A stretch of DNA of 40,678 nucleotides from NCBI RefSeq assembly GCF_019049755.1, contig NZ_JAFMOS010000632.1, forward strand, positions 1 to 40,678, in the 5' to 3' direction. Each line of letters begins with the position of its first letter. The first letter of the stretch is position 1. This document shows, in pieces, positions 7,414 to 16,569 of the stretch. A program made the translations under genes and the position numbers. Below the pieces are notes generated by a model that was not told where the DNA came from, did not search any database, and worked only from the letters and a program-made list of their open reading frames with translations. This DNA comes from Rahnella perminowiae (GTDB lineage Bacteria; Pseudomonadota; Gammaproteobacteria; Enterobacterales; Enterobacteriaceae).

Positions 7414-8703
7414 TTGGAGCACGTCTCAACAACAACCCTGATCATCACATTGATCATCATGGTGGTGGTTTCGGCTTATTTTTCAGCCTCCGAAACCGGT
7501 ATGATGACACTCAACCGTTACCGGTTACGTCACCTGGCTAAACAAGGTAACCGCGCGGCGCGGCGCGTCGAAAAGCTGTTAAAACGCCCGGATCAGCTGA
7601 TAAGCCTGGTACTTATCGGCAACAATCTGGTCAACATCCTTGCTTCCGCTCTGGCAACCATTGTGGGTATCCGTCTGTACGGCGATGCCGGTGTGGCAAT
7701 TGCCACGGGCGTCCTGACATTTGTCGTTCTGCTGTTTGCAGAAGTGCTGCCTAAAACATTTGCCGCACTGAATCCTGAACGTATCGCCTTCCCGAGCAGC
7801 ATTTTGTTGCGTCCGCTGCAGACCATTATGATGCCGCTGGTGTGGATCCTTAACAGTCTCTCGCGTTTGCTGATGAGAATGTTCGGCATCAAAACCACCA
7901 CCAGCCTCAGTGATGCCGTCAGTAAAGAAGAACTGCGTACCATCGTGAACGAGTCTCGCTCCAATATCTCGCGCCGAAATCAGGACATGCTGCTTTCCGT
8001 GCTTGATCTGGAGAAAGTTTCTGTTGATGACATCATGGTGCCGCGCAATGAAATCGTTGGTATTGATATCAACGACGACTGGAAGTCGATTATTCGTCAG
8101 CTTACTCACTCGCCTCATGGCCGTATTGTGCTTTATCGGGACTCACTCGACGACGCAATTGGGATGTTGCGTTTGCGCGAAGCTTATCGCCTGATGACCG
8201 AGAAAAAAGAGTTTACCAAAGAAAATCTGCTGCGCGCCGCTGATGAGATTTACTACATTCCGGAAGGCACCCCGCTGAACATTCAGTTGGTAAAATTCCA
8301 GCGGAATAAAAAGAAAGTGGGCATCGTGGTTGATGAATACGGTGATATTCAGGGGCTGGTCACGGTTGAGGATATCCTCGAAGAAATCGTCGGCGATTTC
8401 ACAACCTCAATGTCACCGACGCTGGCTGAAGAAGTCACGCCACAAAGCGATGGTTCAGTGCTGATTGAAGGCAGTGCGAACGTGCGGGAACTGAATAAAG
8501 CCTTTAACTGGCATCTTCCCGCCGAAGAAGCAAGAACGATCAACGGCATGCTGCTGGAAGTACTGGAAGAGATCCCGACAATCGGAACCAGCCTGCGCAT
8601 TGAAGATTATGAAGTTGAGATCCTGGATGTACATGACAACATGATTAAACAGGTGCAGGTCCGGCCATTACAACCGTTGCAAAGCACTGTAAATCAGCAC
8701 TAA
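7414..8703 (+). CDS. yfjD: CNNM/CorC-family membrane protein YfjD (CorB)
   Basis: A 429-residue protein with an N-terminal DUF21 membrane domain (helices at about 5-25, 60-85, 90-110 and 130-150), two CBS domains (from MVPRNEIVGIDIND to VVDEYGDIQGLVTVEDILEEIVGD) and a CorC/HlyC C-terminal domain. The family acts in magnesium/cobalt homeostasis. The start is a TTG at 7414, giving MEHVSTTTLIITLIIM as in E. coli, with AAGGA at 7402-7406; no ATG fits. It forms a two-gene operon with ypjD and ends at a bidirectional terminator. Confidence 0.95.
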   Translation: MEHVSTTTLIITLIIMVVVSAYFSASETGMMTLNRYRLRHLAKQGNRAARRVEKLLKRPDQLISLVLIGNNLVNILASALATIVGIRLYGDAGVAIATGVLTFVVLLFAEVLPKTFAALNPERIAFPSSILLRPLQTIMMPLVWILNSLSRLLMRMFGIKTTTSLSDAVSKEELRTIVNESRSNISRRNQDMLLSVLDLEKVSVDDIMVPRNEIVGIDINDDWKSIIRQLTHSPHGRIVLYRDSLDDAIGMLRLREAYRLMTEKKEFTKENLLRAADEIYYIPEGTPLNIQLVKFQRNKKKVGIVVDEYGDIQGLVTVEDILEEIVGDFTTSMSPTLAEEVTPQSDGSVLIEGSANVRELNKAFNWHLPAEEARTINGMLLEVLEEIPTIGTSLRIEDYEVEILDVHDNMIKQVQVRPLQPLQSTVNQH

Positions 8704-8722
8704 CCTTCTGAATTTCAGACAT

Positions 8723-8751
8723 AAAAAAGACGCGAACTTTGCGTCTTTTTT
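8723..8751. terminator. Bidirectional terminator between yfjD and luxS
   Basis: AAAAAAGACGC (8723-8733), seven-base loop, GCGTCTTTTTT (8741-8751). The A-run and T-run let it act for both convergent genes. Confidence 0.9.
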
Positions 8752-8772
8752 GTCATCAACACCAACTAAAAA

Positions 8773-9288
8773 CTAGATGTGCAGTTCAGACAATTTCTCT
8801 TTTGGCAGAGCCAGATCATCGTTACGGTTCACGACAACATCATGATCGATAATGTGTTGTGCGATTTCCTGGGCTTCCTGCAGGGAATGCATTTCGTAAG
8901 TCCCGCACTGGTATTCATTCAGCTCTGGGATCTGGCGCTGTTCTTTCACTTTCAGAACGTCAGCCATTGCTGCTTTCCAGGCGTCAGCAACCCGTTGCTC
9001 TTCCGGCACACCGATCAGGCTCATGTAAAAACCGGTACGGCAACCCATCGGAGAAATATCAATGATTTCCACACCGTTACCGTTCAGATGATTACGCATG
9101 AAACCCGCAAACAGGTGCTCAAGCGTATGGATACCACGTTCCGGCATCACTTCAATGTTCGGGCGGCAGAAACGCAGATCGAACACAGTGATGGTATCCC
9201 CGTGCGGGGTATTCATGGTTTTTGCGACGCGAACAGCAGGTGCTGCCATACGGGTATGGTCTACGGTAAAGCTATCCAACAGTGGCAT
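8773..9288 (-). CDS. luxS: S-ribosylhomocysteine lyase LuxS
   Basis: A 171-residue metalloenzyme that cleaves S-ribosylhomocysteine to homocysteine and DPD, the precursor of autoinducer-2. Metal ligands are H54 and H58 (HTLEH) and C128 (YQCGTY), and the catalytic Cys is C83 (MGCRTGFY). Length and sequence are those of enterobacterial LuxS. The start ATG 9288 follows AGGAGAGG. It is monocistronic, convergent with yfjD; its upstream region overlaps that of the divergent sRNA gene micA, as in E. coli. Confidence 0.98.
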   Translation of the reverse strand: MPLLDSFTVDHTRMAAPAVRVAKTMNTPHGDTITVFDLRFCRPNIEVMPERGIHTLEHLFAGFMRNHLNGNGVEIIDISPMGCRTGFYMSLIGVPEEQRVADAWKAAMADVLKVKEQRQIPELNEYQCGTYEMHSLQEAQEIAQHIIDHDVVVNRNDDLALPKEKLSELHI

Positions 9289-9331
9289 ATCGTCACCTCT
9301 CCTAAATAAATTAATTTTTTTTGCGAACTCA

Positions 9332-9360
9332 GGAAACCTTTTCCCAGCATGCGGGTCTTA
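9332..9360 (+). promoter_or_regulatory. Sigma-E-type promoter of micA
   Basis: GGAAAC (9332-9337) and GTCTTA (9355-9360) with 17 bases between them resemble the sigma-E consensus (GGAACTT / GTCTAA). The expected start, 7 bases downstream, coincides with the conserved first base of MicA at 9367. MicA is a known member of the envelope-stress regulon in E. coli and Salmonella. Confidence 0.7.
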
Positions 9361-9366
9361 ATTAGT

Positions 9367-9440
9367 GAAAGACGCGCATTTGTTATCATCATCCCTGTAA
9401 ACAGAGATGTTTATTTGGCCACATTAATTGTGGCCTTTTT
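9367..9440 (+). ncRNA. micA: MicA small RNA
   Basis: The 74-base segment begins GAAAGACGCGCATTTG and continues with TTATCATCATCCCTG, the seed region that pairs with ompA mRNA in E. coli. A hairpin with CAGAGATG follows, and it ends with the terminator GGCCACA-TTAAT-TGTGGCC plus TTTTT (9417-9440). The position between luxS and gshA on the opposite strand is exactly that of micA in enterobacteria. The middle (after CCCTG) and the terminator loop have diverged, while the 5' seed is conserved. MicA represses outer-membrane porin synthesis through Hfq during envelope stress. Its terminator T-run lies next to the 3' end of gshA. Confidence 0.92.
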
Positions 9441-9445
9441 CTTTT

Positions 9446-11017
9446 CTACTTATCACTACTGCCTGCATTTGCAGCCAGGTATTCTTCAAAGCTTAGCTTA
9501 TCACTGGCTTCCAGGTTGCGCTGACGCTGCCATGAACCATCCTGCTCAGCCAGCAGGGCACTTTCATCCAACACTTCCAGCGGTTCACTCACCAGCATCT
9601 GCCGATATTTTTCCGCCAAGTCCAGCCCGAGGTTACCGAGGCCCTGCTGTTTCAGATCTTTGAGGATGCGGGCAGAATAAGTCAGTTCAGGATCATCAAA
9701 CGCAGCAGCTAACTCTTTACACACATCCTGGTAAAGATGATCACCGTTTTGATTATCCATGACCTGAGCCACCCGATTCAGATCAGCAAACAATGCTTTG
9801 CCGACGCTGGCTAATGGCTGACGTTCATCGTTACACCCAATACCAATTGTCTGACCCGGTTTACGCCCTTCAAGGATGACGCGGTTCCAGTTTTTGCGCG
9901 TACAAAGCAACTCATCACTGTTCATTTCCGGCGCATCGGCTAAAGCACACCATACCAAAAACAGATCCAGGAAACGCGCCTGGGTTGCATCGATACCGAC
10001 TGGCGAGAACGGATTAACGTCCAGCGAACGGACTTCAATGTATTCAATCCCGCTGCGCATCAGCGCATCCGAAGGGGTTTCACCCGATTTGGTGACGCGC
10101 TTAGGCCGGATTGGCGCATAAAGTTCGTTCTCAATCTGTAACACATTGGTGTTCAGCTGGAGATACTTGCCGTCCTTTTTCACCCCCATTTCCGCATATT
10201 CAGCAGACGGTGTGCGGATCGCTTTCTTCACACCCTGAACATAGGTGTTCAGATCATTAAAAGTGATACCCAGATTGCTCTGCGACTTATTCGTATACCC
10301 TAAATCACTCAGGCGCAACGATGTCGCATAAGGCAGATAACACAAACCGCCTTCGGTATATTCAAAAGGCAGATCCGTTACACGGCCTTTCAGGAATGAG
10401 GAACAGATTGCAGGCGACGCACCAAACAGATACGGGATCACCCAACCAAAACGGTAATAGTTTCGGATGAGTTTGAAATAACCTGCAGAGATGGCCTCTT
10501 TCCCGCTTTCGGTATCGGTAACACCCAACCGCTCCTGCCAAAACGTCATTGGCAACGAAAAATTGTAATGGATGCCGGAAATTACCTGCATCAGTGCGCC
10601 ATAACGGTTTTTCAGGCCTTCGCGATAAAGCGTCTTGAAACGCCCGACATTCGAGGCGCCATATTGTGCCAGTTCAATATCCTGCCCTGATTCGATAAAG
10701 CACGGCATGCTGAACGGCCACATACGCTCGTCACCAAGCTCACGGGCCACGTGACGATGAATATCACGCAGAAACGCCATCAGATGTTCAATATTGTCAT
10801 CGACGGGCGTAATGAATTCTAATAAGGCTTCAGCAAAATCGGTGGTGATCCAGCGATGCGTCAGAGCTGAACCTAAAGATTCCGGGTGTCCCGTCGTCGC
10901 TAATGAACCATCAGGATTAACCCGAAGCGTTTCACGCTCGATACCACGACGAATACCTTTTAATGCCTGAGGGTGGGCTTCCAGCCAGGAAAGCGCCTGA
11001 GATACATCCGGGATCAA
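9446..11017 (-). CDS. gshA: Glutamate-cysteine ligase GshA
   Basis: A 523-residue enzyme of the gamma-proteobacterial GshA family that makes gamma-glutamylcysteine, the first and rate-limiting step of glutathione synthesis. Diagnostic motifs include [36 protein letters not shown] and RPKRVT. The start is a TTG at 11017 (LIPDVSQAL), directly after GGGAGG; E. coli gshA also starts with TTG, and the open extension upstream to 11101 has no support. It lies 85 bases after yqaA and probably shares a transcript with it. Confidence 0.97.
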   Translation of the reverse strand: MIPDVSQALSWLEAHPQALKGIRRGIERETLRVNPDGSLATTGHPESLGSALTHRWITTDFAEALLEFITPVDDNIEHLMAFLRDIHRHVARELGDERMWPFSMPCFIESGQDIELAQYGASNVGRFKTLYREGLKNRYGALMQVISGIHYNFSLPMTFWQERLGVTDTESGKEAISAGYFKLIRNYYRFGWVIPYLFGASPAICSSFLKGRVTDLPFEYTEGGLCYLPYATSLRLSDLGYTNKSQSNLGITFNDLNTYVQGVKKAIRTPSAEYAEMGVKKDGKYLQLNTNVLQIENELYAPIRPKRVTKSGETPSDALMRSGIEYIEVRSLDVNPFSPVGIDATQARFLDLFLVWCALADAPEMNSDELLCTRKNWNRVILEGRKPGQTIGIGCNDERQPLASVGKALFADLNRVAQVMDNQNGDHLYQDVCKELAAAFDDPELTYSARILKDLKQQGLGNLGLDLAEKYRQMLVSEPLEVLDESALLAEQDGSWQRQRNLEASDKLSFEEYLAANAGSSDK

Positions 11018-11102
11018 ATTGACCTCCCGTTCGGTGAAACCATTAATTTGCAAGCATACTGAATCTGCATAGATGTGACCATAATTGATAGCTGATGCCA
11101 AT

Positions 11103-11531
11103 CTAACCGAACCATGAGAGCCCCTCCAGCGTTACAAAAGTCAAAAGTATGTAACGCACCGCTTTTCCGATAAACATGAAAAAGACTACAGGCCCCCACG
11201 GCATTCGCAGCCAACCTGCTAATACACACAACACATCACCCATCACCGGTAACCAACTTAGCAATAATGCCGGGGGTCCGAAGCGCTTCAGCCAGCCTTG
11301 TGCAATATTGAGTCCACGCTGAGGCTTAAGCTGTGGCAGAAAGCGTCCGATGATGACGTTGGTTATGCCGCCTAAGGTATTGCCAACAGATGCAGACAAA
11401 ACCAGTGCAGCTGGCATTGCGCTGCCAGCTGACAATAAAGCCACTAATAAAACTTCTGAATTTCCAGGCAGTAATGTGGCGCTTAAAAAGCTGCTGCCGA
11501 ATAAGGAAGCCAGCGCCAGGGCGCTACTCAC
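11103..11531 (-). CDS. yqaA: YqaA, DedA/SNARE-associated-type inner-membrane protein
   Basis: A 142-residue membrane protein equal in length to E. coli YqaA, of the VTT/DedA-like superfamily. Characteristic stretches are [28 protein letters not shown] and [20 protein letters not shown]. DedA-type proteins act in lipid handling, but the role of YqaA is unknown. Its start overlaps the yqaB stop by four bases (ATGA type), so the two are translationally coupled. Confidence 0.94.
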   Translation of the reverse strand: MSSALALASLFGSSFLSATLLPGNSEVLLVALLSAGSAMPAALVLSASVGNTLGGITNVIIGRFLPQLKPQRGLNIAQGWLKRFGPPALLLSWLPVMGDVLCVLAGWLRMPWGPVVFFMFIGKAVRYILLTFVTLEGLSWFG

Positions 11532-12094
11532 AGCTTACGTACGTCCACAAAATCCATATTGGCGCGTTTTGCTGCCTCAATACCGAAATCTGCATCTTCA
11601 AAGACGACACATTTTTCAGGAGGCACGCCGATCAGCTCCGCACAGCGCAAAAACGTGTCCGGTGCCGGTTTGTGGTTCTTCACATCGTTGGCACCTACAA
11701 TCGCATCAAAGTAATCGCGCAATCCTAAATGTCGTAACAATGCATCCGCCATCCAGTGCTCGCTGCCCGTTCCTACCGCCATTGGCCGGCGCCCATGATA
11801 GGATTTGACGACATCAATTAGCGGTAAAGGCCGCACGGTATCGAGTAACATTTCCTGCACTGCAGCCGTTTTCTCAGCTGCAAGAAGATGGGGATCCATC
11901 TCAACATTATTACTGTCTATAACAAACCTGGCGATGTGCCAGGTCGGAGAACCATTCAGAGCAACCATGGATGCGACATCAAACTGCATATTGTATTTGG
12001 TCAATACCTGATGCCATGCCTTACGGTGCGTAGGTTCGGTATCCAATATGGTGCCATCCATATCAAATATTAGCCCTTCGTATCGATCGTACAT
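11528..12094 (-). CDS. yqaB: HAD-family sugar phosphatase YqaB
   Basis: A 188-residue haloacid-dehalogenase-type phosphatase. Motif I is FDMDGT with nucleophile D11 and acid D13; the later motifs are GTGSEH, K in NHKPAP, and FEDADFG with its acidic pair. E. coli YqaB acts on fructose-1-phosphate and 6-phosphogluconate. Same length as E. coli. It starts at ATG 12094 with CGGAG upstream and is the first gene of the yqaB-yqaA(-gshA) unit, just after the terminator of the tRNA operon and about 160 bases of unremarkable spacer. Confidence 0.95.
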   Translation of the reverse strand: MYDRYEGLIFDMDGTILDTEPTHRKAWHQVLTKYNMQFDVASMVALNGSPTWHIARFVIDSNNVEMDPHLLAAEKTAAVQEMLLDTVRPLPLIDVVKSYHGRRPMAVGTGSEHWMADALLRHLGLRDYFDAIVGANDVKNHKPAPDTFLRCAELIGVPPEKCVVFEDADFGIEAAKRANMDFVDVRKL

Positions 12095-12253
12095 CGGGAT
12101 GCTCCGTGATCACGAAAAAACTGGAAAACTACTTTATCGCAAAGTCTGTAGAAAGTCGCATTTTGTCCACGTACACAGCACATACGAACACGTCAGAAAG
12201 GCCAGAAAAATGAAAAAGAAGAGGGAGAAACAGCTGCGAAATGTAAAAAGCAA

Positions 12254-12275
12254 AAAACCCGCCGAAGCGGGTTTT
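12254..12275 (-). terminator. Terminator of the tRNA-Ser/tRNA-Arg operon
   Basis: AAAACCCGC-CGAA-GCGGGTTTT: a 9-bp stem with a tetraloop, followed on the minus strand by further T bases (complement of 12252-12257). It lies six bases after the last rtT-like unit. The stretch 12095-12253 shows no gene. Confidence 0.92.
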
Positions 12276-12281
12276 CTAATC

Positions 12282-12368
12282 TGGTGCACCGAGGAAGATT
12301 ACTCGGCAGGGCCTCGCTCTGCGGGCCGTTGCTAAAGCAACGTTATTTTCCTTCGTGCTACCTTCATG
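12282..12368 (-). ncRNA. rtT-like repeat unit A ending in a tRNA-Arg 3'-end copy
   Basis: This 87-base unit lies about 46 bases after the tRNA gene at 12415-12491 and before the operon terminator. Read on the minus strand it contains the hairpin CGTTGC-TTTA-GCAACG, then GGCCCGCAGAGCGAGGCC, and ends in AATCTTCCTCGGTGCACCA, which differs in one base from the last 19 bases of the tRNA-Arg genes. This is the design of the rtT repeats described in the E. coli tyrT operon, where each unit starts over from the last 19 bases of the tRNA. It is not a tRNA: no D or anticodon arm precedes the 3' end. Confidence 0.75.
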
Positions 12369-12414
12369 CCGGAGGACTCTATACGAAAGCCGTCGCTCAA
12401 ACATGTTTAGAATA

Positions 12415-12491
12415 TGGTGCACCCAGGAAGATTCGAACTTCCGACCGCTCGGTTCGTAGCCGAGTACTCTATCCAGCTGAGCTATGGGTGC
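12415..12491 (-). tRNA. tRNA-Arg(ACG), copy 1 (last in operon)
   Basis: A 77-base tRNA with encoded CCA. Acceptor GCACCCA pairs with TGGGTGC; the anticodon stem-loop CTCGG-CTACGAA-CCGAG carries anticodon ACG, whose A34 is deaminated to inosine by TadA to read CGU, CGC and CGA. The T-arm contains GTTCGAAT. It corresponds to the argQ/Z/Y/V genes of E. coli in the same place between yqaB and csrA. It is identical to the other two copies in this operon. Confidence 0.98.
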
Positions 12492-12537
12492 AGGGGGGTA
12501 ATACTGATTTTTTTTCGGGAAATACTTAGAGAAAGAA

Positions 12538-12625
12538 TGGTGCACCCAGGAAGATTACTCGGCTATCGCCTCGCCCTGCGGGCCGTTGCTTCAGCAACGT
12601 TATCTTCCTTCGTGCTATCTGCATG
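12538..12625 (-). ncRNA. rtT-like repeat unit B ending in a tRNA-Arg 3'-end copy
   Basis: This 88-base unit is highly similar to unit A (one indel and about ten substitutions) and sits about 47 bases after tRNA-Arg copy 2. On the minus strand it holds CGTTGC-TGAA-GCAACG, GGCCCGCAGGGCGAGGC and ends in AATCTTCCTGGGTGCACCA, a perfect 19-base copy of the tRNA-Arg 3' end including CCA. The flanking spacers of A and B are also related, so the duplicated block is about 134 bases, from one CCA to the next. Confidence 0.78.
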
Positions 12626-12672
12626 TTGAGAACAATGTAAAATCTTATCATCGCTTCAACATACACAAAATA

Positions 12673-12749
12673 TGGTGCACCCAGGAAGATTCGAACTTCC
12701 GACCGCTCGGTTCGTAGCCGAGTACTCTATCCAGCTGAGCTATGGGTGC
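12673..12749 (-). tRNA. tRNA-Arg(ACG), copy 2
   Basis: A 77-base tRNA identical to copy 1, anticodon ACG, encoded CCA. It is followed in transcription by a 47-base spacer and rtT-like unit B. Confidence 0.98.
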
Positions 12750-12858
12750 ATTTTGATTCTTACTGCAGATTTACCTGACCATTTTCCTTACTGCATCCGC
12801 TTTTGCGTTTGCCCGTCACGCTCATTTGATTGCAAATCAACATACGTTCAGGAAAGTA

Positions 12859-12935
12859 TGGTGCACCCAGGAAGATTCGAACTTCCGACCGCTCGGTTCG
12901 TAGCCGAGTACTCTATCCAGCTGAGCTATGGGTGC
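12859..12935 (-). tRNA. tRNA-Arg(ACG), copy 3
   Basis: A 77-base tRNA identical to copies 1 and 2, anticodon ACG, encoded CCA. It begins eight bases after the tRNA-Ser. The 109-base spacer after it has no rtT unit. Confidence 0.98.
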
Positions 12936-12943
12936 ATTTTAAA

Positions 12944-13036
12944 TGGCGGTGAGGCGGGGATTCGAACCCCGGATGCAGCTTTTGACCGCATACTCCCTTA
13001 GCAGGGGAGCGCCTTCAGCCTCTCGGCCACCTCACC
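12944..13036 (-). tRNA. serV: tRNA-Ser(GCT)
   Basis: A 93-base class II tRNA with a long variable arm. The anticodon loop CTGCTAA gives anticodon GCT, reading AGC and AGU. The acceptor GGTGAGG pairs with CCTCACC; discriminator G and CCA are encoded. It is the first gene of the operon and the counterpart of E. coli serV, which likewise precedes the argVYZQ genes. Confidence 0.98.
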
Positions 13037-13098
13037 ATACGCCTCTTTCGAGTGTGCTGACTAACTTTGTTCAAGCTCATCGGCACTGCGTGGCGCAC

Positions 13099-13126
13099 AT
13101 ATTACTTTCTGGCCCTTATAAGTCAA
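13099..13126 (-). promoter_or_regulatory. Promoter of the tRNA-Ser/tRNA-Arg operon
   Basis: On the minus strand TTGACT (13121-13126) and TAATAT (13099-13104) are 16 bases apart, followed by a GC-rich discriminator (GTGCGCC), as in stable-RNA promoters under stringent control. The rest of 13037-13330 shows no gene. Confidence 0.75.
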
Positions 13127-13330
13127 ACCCTTTTTTCCTAACAATCACCCGTTTGGACATTTCACGCGCAACCTGAGCAGTTTGAATGCAAAAAATGACC
13201 GTGAACGCGAAAAAAACGCCTTCATTTTCAGGAAAAGACAACACGGGAGATAAAACACACGAAGAAATTAAAAAAGAAAATGCAGGGAAACGAAGGAGGG
13301 ATAAGTGATAAGGCACATAAAAGAGGTTCA

Positions 13331-13353
13331 GCGCCTCGCCATTAGCGAGACGC
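13331..13353 (-). terminator. Candidate csrA terminator
   Basis: On the minus strand GCGTCTCGC and GCGAGGCGC form a nine-bp stem with one G-U pair and loop TAATG; CTCTTTTATG follows about six bases later. The T-run is short and offset, so its strength is uncertain. Confidence 0.5.
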
Positions 13354-13361
13354 CTCGTAAA

Positions 13362-13547
13362 TCAGTAACTCGACTGTTGAGACTTTTCAGCCTGAATACG
13401 CTGATAAATCTCTTCACGGTGAACAGAGACCTCTTTCGGCGCATTCACACCAATGCGCACCTGATTACCTTTAACACCTAAAACGGTAACAGTAACCTCA
13501 TCGCCAATCATGAGGGTTTCACCAACTCGGCGAGTTAGAATAAGCAT
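13362..13547 (-). CDS. csrA: Carbon storage regulator CsrA
   Basis: A 61-residue RNA-binding dimer that binds GGA motifs in mRNA leaders and controls glycogen, motility and biofilm genes. The sequence [18 protein letters not shown], with the conserved RNA-contact residues L4, R6 and R44 ([10 protein letters not shown]), is essentially the E. coli protein; the tail [10 protein letters not shown] is typical. Its ribosome-binding site AAGGAGCA (just upstream of 13547) itself contains a GGA, consistent with the known autoregulation. Its upstream region (13548-13740) holds no other gene. Confidence 0.99.
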
Positions 13548-13744
13548 TCTTTGCTCCTTGAATAATTAAAAGAGTCGGGTCTCTCAGTTTCCCGGCCATT
13601 ATCGATCATAAGCGGGTAAAACGTAAGCCATGACCCCTACATAAAATGTAAGCAGCCTGCAACTTCAGCCATGTGTACTTTAAGTTTAGCCGATATCATC
13701 ATTGTCGCGACTTTAATCGCGAAGCTTACAGCGCCATTAAGACT

Positions 13745-13781
13745 GAAAACGCCATACAGCACAATAGATTATGGCGTTTTC
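13745..13781 (-). terminator. Candidate alaS terminator
   Basis: A perfect 12-bp inverted repeat, GAAAACGCCATA (13745-13756) with TATGGCGTTTTC (13770-13781), and a 13-base loop, 22 bases after alaS. The T-run is part of the stem. Confidence 0.6.
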
Positions 13782-13803
13782 ATGGTTAGCTATTTATTTC
13801 TTA

Positions 13804-16431
13804 TTACAGCTTAGCTTCAACCCAGGCTTCAACCGTCGCCAGAGCGGCAGGTAATGCCTGCAAATCACTGCCGCCTGCCTGAGCCATATCTGGACGACCG
13901 CCGCCCTTTCCACCGACCTGCTGTGCCACAGAAGCAATCAGCTCACCGGCTTTAACACGATCGGTCAGATCTTTCGTGACACCAGCAATCAGGCTGACTT
14001 TATCATCAGCAATGGTTGCCAGAACGATAATCACTGATCCCAGCTGATTTTTCAGGTCATCAACCATCGTACGCAGAATTTTAGGCTCTACGTTATCCAG
14101 TTGACGAACCAACAGCTTAACCCCTTTCACTTCTTTCGCCTGGCTGGACAGTGAGGCACTTTCCTGCGCGGCTTGCTGACCTTTCACCTGCTGAAGTTCT
14201 TTTTCCAGTACACGTGAACGTTCAATCAAAGAACGGATTTTATCGGTGATGCTGTTCACATCGCCTTTCACCAAATGCGCCACATCCTGGAGCAAATCGC
14301 TTTGCTGATGCAGTGCATTAATCGCGTTTTCACCGGTAATCCCTTCAATACGACGAACACCAGCTGCAGTACCGGATTCACTCTGAATACGGAACAAACC
14401 GATATCGCCAGTACGGCTGGCGTGCGTACCGCCACACAATTCGGTAGAGAAATCCCCCATGCTCAGTACACGAACGCTGTCTTCATACTTCTCACCAAAC
14501 AGCGCCATTGCCCCTTTTTCTTTCGCTTCGTCCAGATCCATGATGGTGGTCTGGATAGGCAAATTGCGACGGATCTGAGCATTCACCAGATCTTCTACCT
14601 GACGGATTTCTTCTGGTTTCATTGCTTCAAAATGCGAGAAGTCGAAACGCAGATAGTTATCGTTAACCAGAGAGCCTTTCTGAGCCACATGCCTGCCCAG
14701 CACCTGACGCAGCGCAGCATGCAGCAAGTGCGTTGCAGAGTGGTTCAGACGGATGCGGTCACGGCGTGCGGCATCAACTTCTGCTTCGACACTGTCGCCG
14801 ACACTCAGTTTACCCGCGTTCAGTGCGCCCTGATGGCCGATCGCTTTACCATATTTCTGGGTATCAGAAACAGAGAAGATGCCAGCAGCCGTTTTCAGAA
14901 CGCCTTTATCACCCACCTGGCCACCAGACTCACCGTAAAACGGCGTATCATCCAAAACCACAATAGCATTAACGCCAGCCTGAATATCATTCACGGGCTG
15001 ACCATCGACAAACAACGCCACGACTTTGGAATGGCGCTGCAGATGTTCGTAACCGGAGAACTGAGTGACGCCATCAACACGCACCATGCTGTTATAGTCC
15101 GCGCTGAAACCACTGGACTCACGCGCACGGCGGCGTTGAACGTCCATCGCTTTTTCGAAACCGGCCTCATCCACTTTCAGATTACGCTCCCGGCACACGT
15201 CAGCAGTCAGATCCAGCGGGAAACCAAAGGTGTCATACAAACGGAAAGCAATTTCGCCGTCCAGAGTGTCGCCTTCCAATGCGGACAATTCTTCGTCCAG
15301 CAACGCCAGTCCACGTTCCAGGGTACGGGCAAACTGTTCTTCTTCGGTTTTCAGCAGTTGCTCAACCATCGCCTGCTGTTCTTTAAGTTCCGTCGCAGCC
15401 GGACCCATAACTTCAATCAGCGGAGCAACCAGTTTGTAGAAGAAAGTGTCCTTCGCGCCCAGCATATTGCCGTGACGGATTGCACGACGAATGATACGAC
15501 GCAGCACATAGCCACGGTTTTCATTCGATGGGATCACACCGTCCGCAATCAGGAATGCACATGAACGGATATGGTCAGCAATAACGCGCAGTGATTTGTT
15601 GGTCAGATCGGTCGCGCCAGTGACGTCTGCCACTGCCGCGATCAGTTTCTGGAACAGGTCGATATCGTAGTTGGAGTTCACATGCTGCATAACCGCCGTG
15701 ATACGCTCAAGCCCCATCCCGGTATCTACAGATGGTTTTGGCAGAGGCAACATCGTGCCGTCAGCCTGACGGTTGAACTGCATGAACACCAGGTTCCAGA
15801 TTTCTATATAACGGTCGCCATCTTCTTCAGCAGAACCCGGAGGGCCGCCCCAGATGTGATCGCCATGATCATAGAATATCTCAGTACAAGGGCCGCACGG
15901 ACCGGTATCGCCCATCTGCCAGAAGTTATCAGAAGCGAATGCACCGCCTTTATTATCGCCAATGCGGATAATACGTTCTTTTGGAACGCCGACTTCTTTC
16001 TCCCAGATGTCGAAAGCTTCGTCATCAGTCTCATAGACGGTGACCCACAGCTTCTCTTTCGGCAGGTTGAACCACTTTTCGCCGGTCAGTAATTCCCAGG
16101 CGTAGTTGATGGCATCGTGCTTAAAGTAATCACCGAAGCTGAAGTTACCCAGCATCTCGAAGAAGGTATGATGACGTGCGGTATAGCCGACATTTTCGAG
16201 GTCATTATGCTTACCGCCCGCACGTACACAACGCTGAGACGTGGTGGCGCGGTTGTAATCGCGCTTATCCAGACCGAGGAAAACGTCTTTAAATTGGTTC
16301 ATCCCGGCATTGGTAAACAACAGTGTCGGATCGTTTGTCGGGACAAGCGAACTGCTTGAAACAATGTTGTGTCCCTTACTATGGAAGAAATCGAGAAACG
16401 CTTGACGGATCTCAGCGGTGCTCTTGCTCAT
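13804..16431 (-). CDS. alaS: Alanyl-tRNA synthetase
   Basis: An 875-residue class II synthetase. It starts [20 protein letters not shown] with motif 2-type [20 protein letters not shown], then the editing domain with [11 protein letters not shown] and the zinc-binding [13 protein letters not shown], and ends with the C-Ala domain ([15 protein letters not shown]). Editing removes mischarged Ser and Gly. I chose ATG 16431; an open extension of 26 residues upstream lacks support. alaS lies 138 bases after recX on the same strand, the order recA-recX-alaS-csrA of E. coli. Confidence 0.98.
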   Translation of the reverse strand: MSKSTAEIRQAFLDFFHSKGHNIVSSSSLVPTNDPTLLFTNAGMNQFKDVFLGLDKRDYNRATTSQRCVRAGGKHNDLENVGYTARHHTFFEMLGNFSFGDYFKHDAINYAWELLTGEKWFNLPKEKLWVTVYETDDEAFDIWEKEVGVPKERIIRIGDNKGGAFASDNFWQMGDTGPCGPCTEIFYDHGDHIWGGPPGSAEEDGDRYIEIWNLVFMQFNRQADGTMLPLPKPSVDTGMGLERITAVMQHVNSNYDIDLFQKLIAAVADVTGATDLTNKSLRVIADHIRSCAFLIADGVIPSNENRGYVLRRIIRRAIRHGNMLGAKDTFFYKLVAPLIEVMGPAATELKEQQAMVEQLLKTEEEQFARTLERGLALLDEELSALEGDTLDGEIAFRLYDTFGFPLDLTADVCRERNLKVDEAGFEKAMDVQRRRARESSGFSADYNSMVRVDGVTQFSGYEHLQRHSKVVALFVDGQPVNDIQAGVNAIVVLDDTPFYGESGGQVGDKGVLKTAAGIFSVSDTQKYGKAIGHQGALNAGKLSVGDSVEAEVDAARRDRIRLNHSATHLLHAALRQVLGRHVAQKGSLVNDNYLRFDFSHFEAMKPEEIRQVEDLVNAQIRRNLPIQTTIMDLDEAKEKGAMALFGEKYEDSVRVLSMGDFSTELCGGTHASRTGDIGLFRIQSESGTAAGVRRIEGITGENAINALHQQSDLLQDVAHLVKGDVNSITDKIRSLIERSRVLEKELQQVKGQQAAQESASLSSQAKEVKGVKLLVRQLDNVEPKILRTMVDDLKNQLGSVIIVLATIADDKVSLIAGVTKDLTDRVKAGELIASVAQQVGGKGGGRPDMAQAGGSDLQALPAALATVEAWVEAKL

Positions 16432-16569
16432 AAATGTCCCGGAATCATGCTGGAAGAACGGCTCTTGAGCCGGATAACGCTGTATATGACAGCAATCTGT
16501 ACAGCTCACGAACGAAAAAGTGCGGATAAGATAAAATTTCTGCGCGGGGAAGTAAAATACCGTATGCGG

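Noticed and set aside
12282-12640. Truncated tRNA-Arg pseudogenes
   Set aside because: Only the last 19 bases match the tRNA. Both segments share a conserved, unrelated hairpin body, which fits rtT-type repeats rather than decayed tRNAs.
13116-13316. 66-residue open frame between tRNA-Ser and csrA (minus)
   Set aside because: It overlaps the tRNA operon promoter, has no convincing ribosome-binding site and no recognisable features.
14275-15564. 429-residue open frame on the plus strand opposite alaS
   Set aside because: It lies entirely antisense to alaS, has no ribosome-binding site or family motifs, and its composition (rich in Gln, His, Thr, Arg) is that of a reverse-complement shadow.
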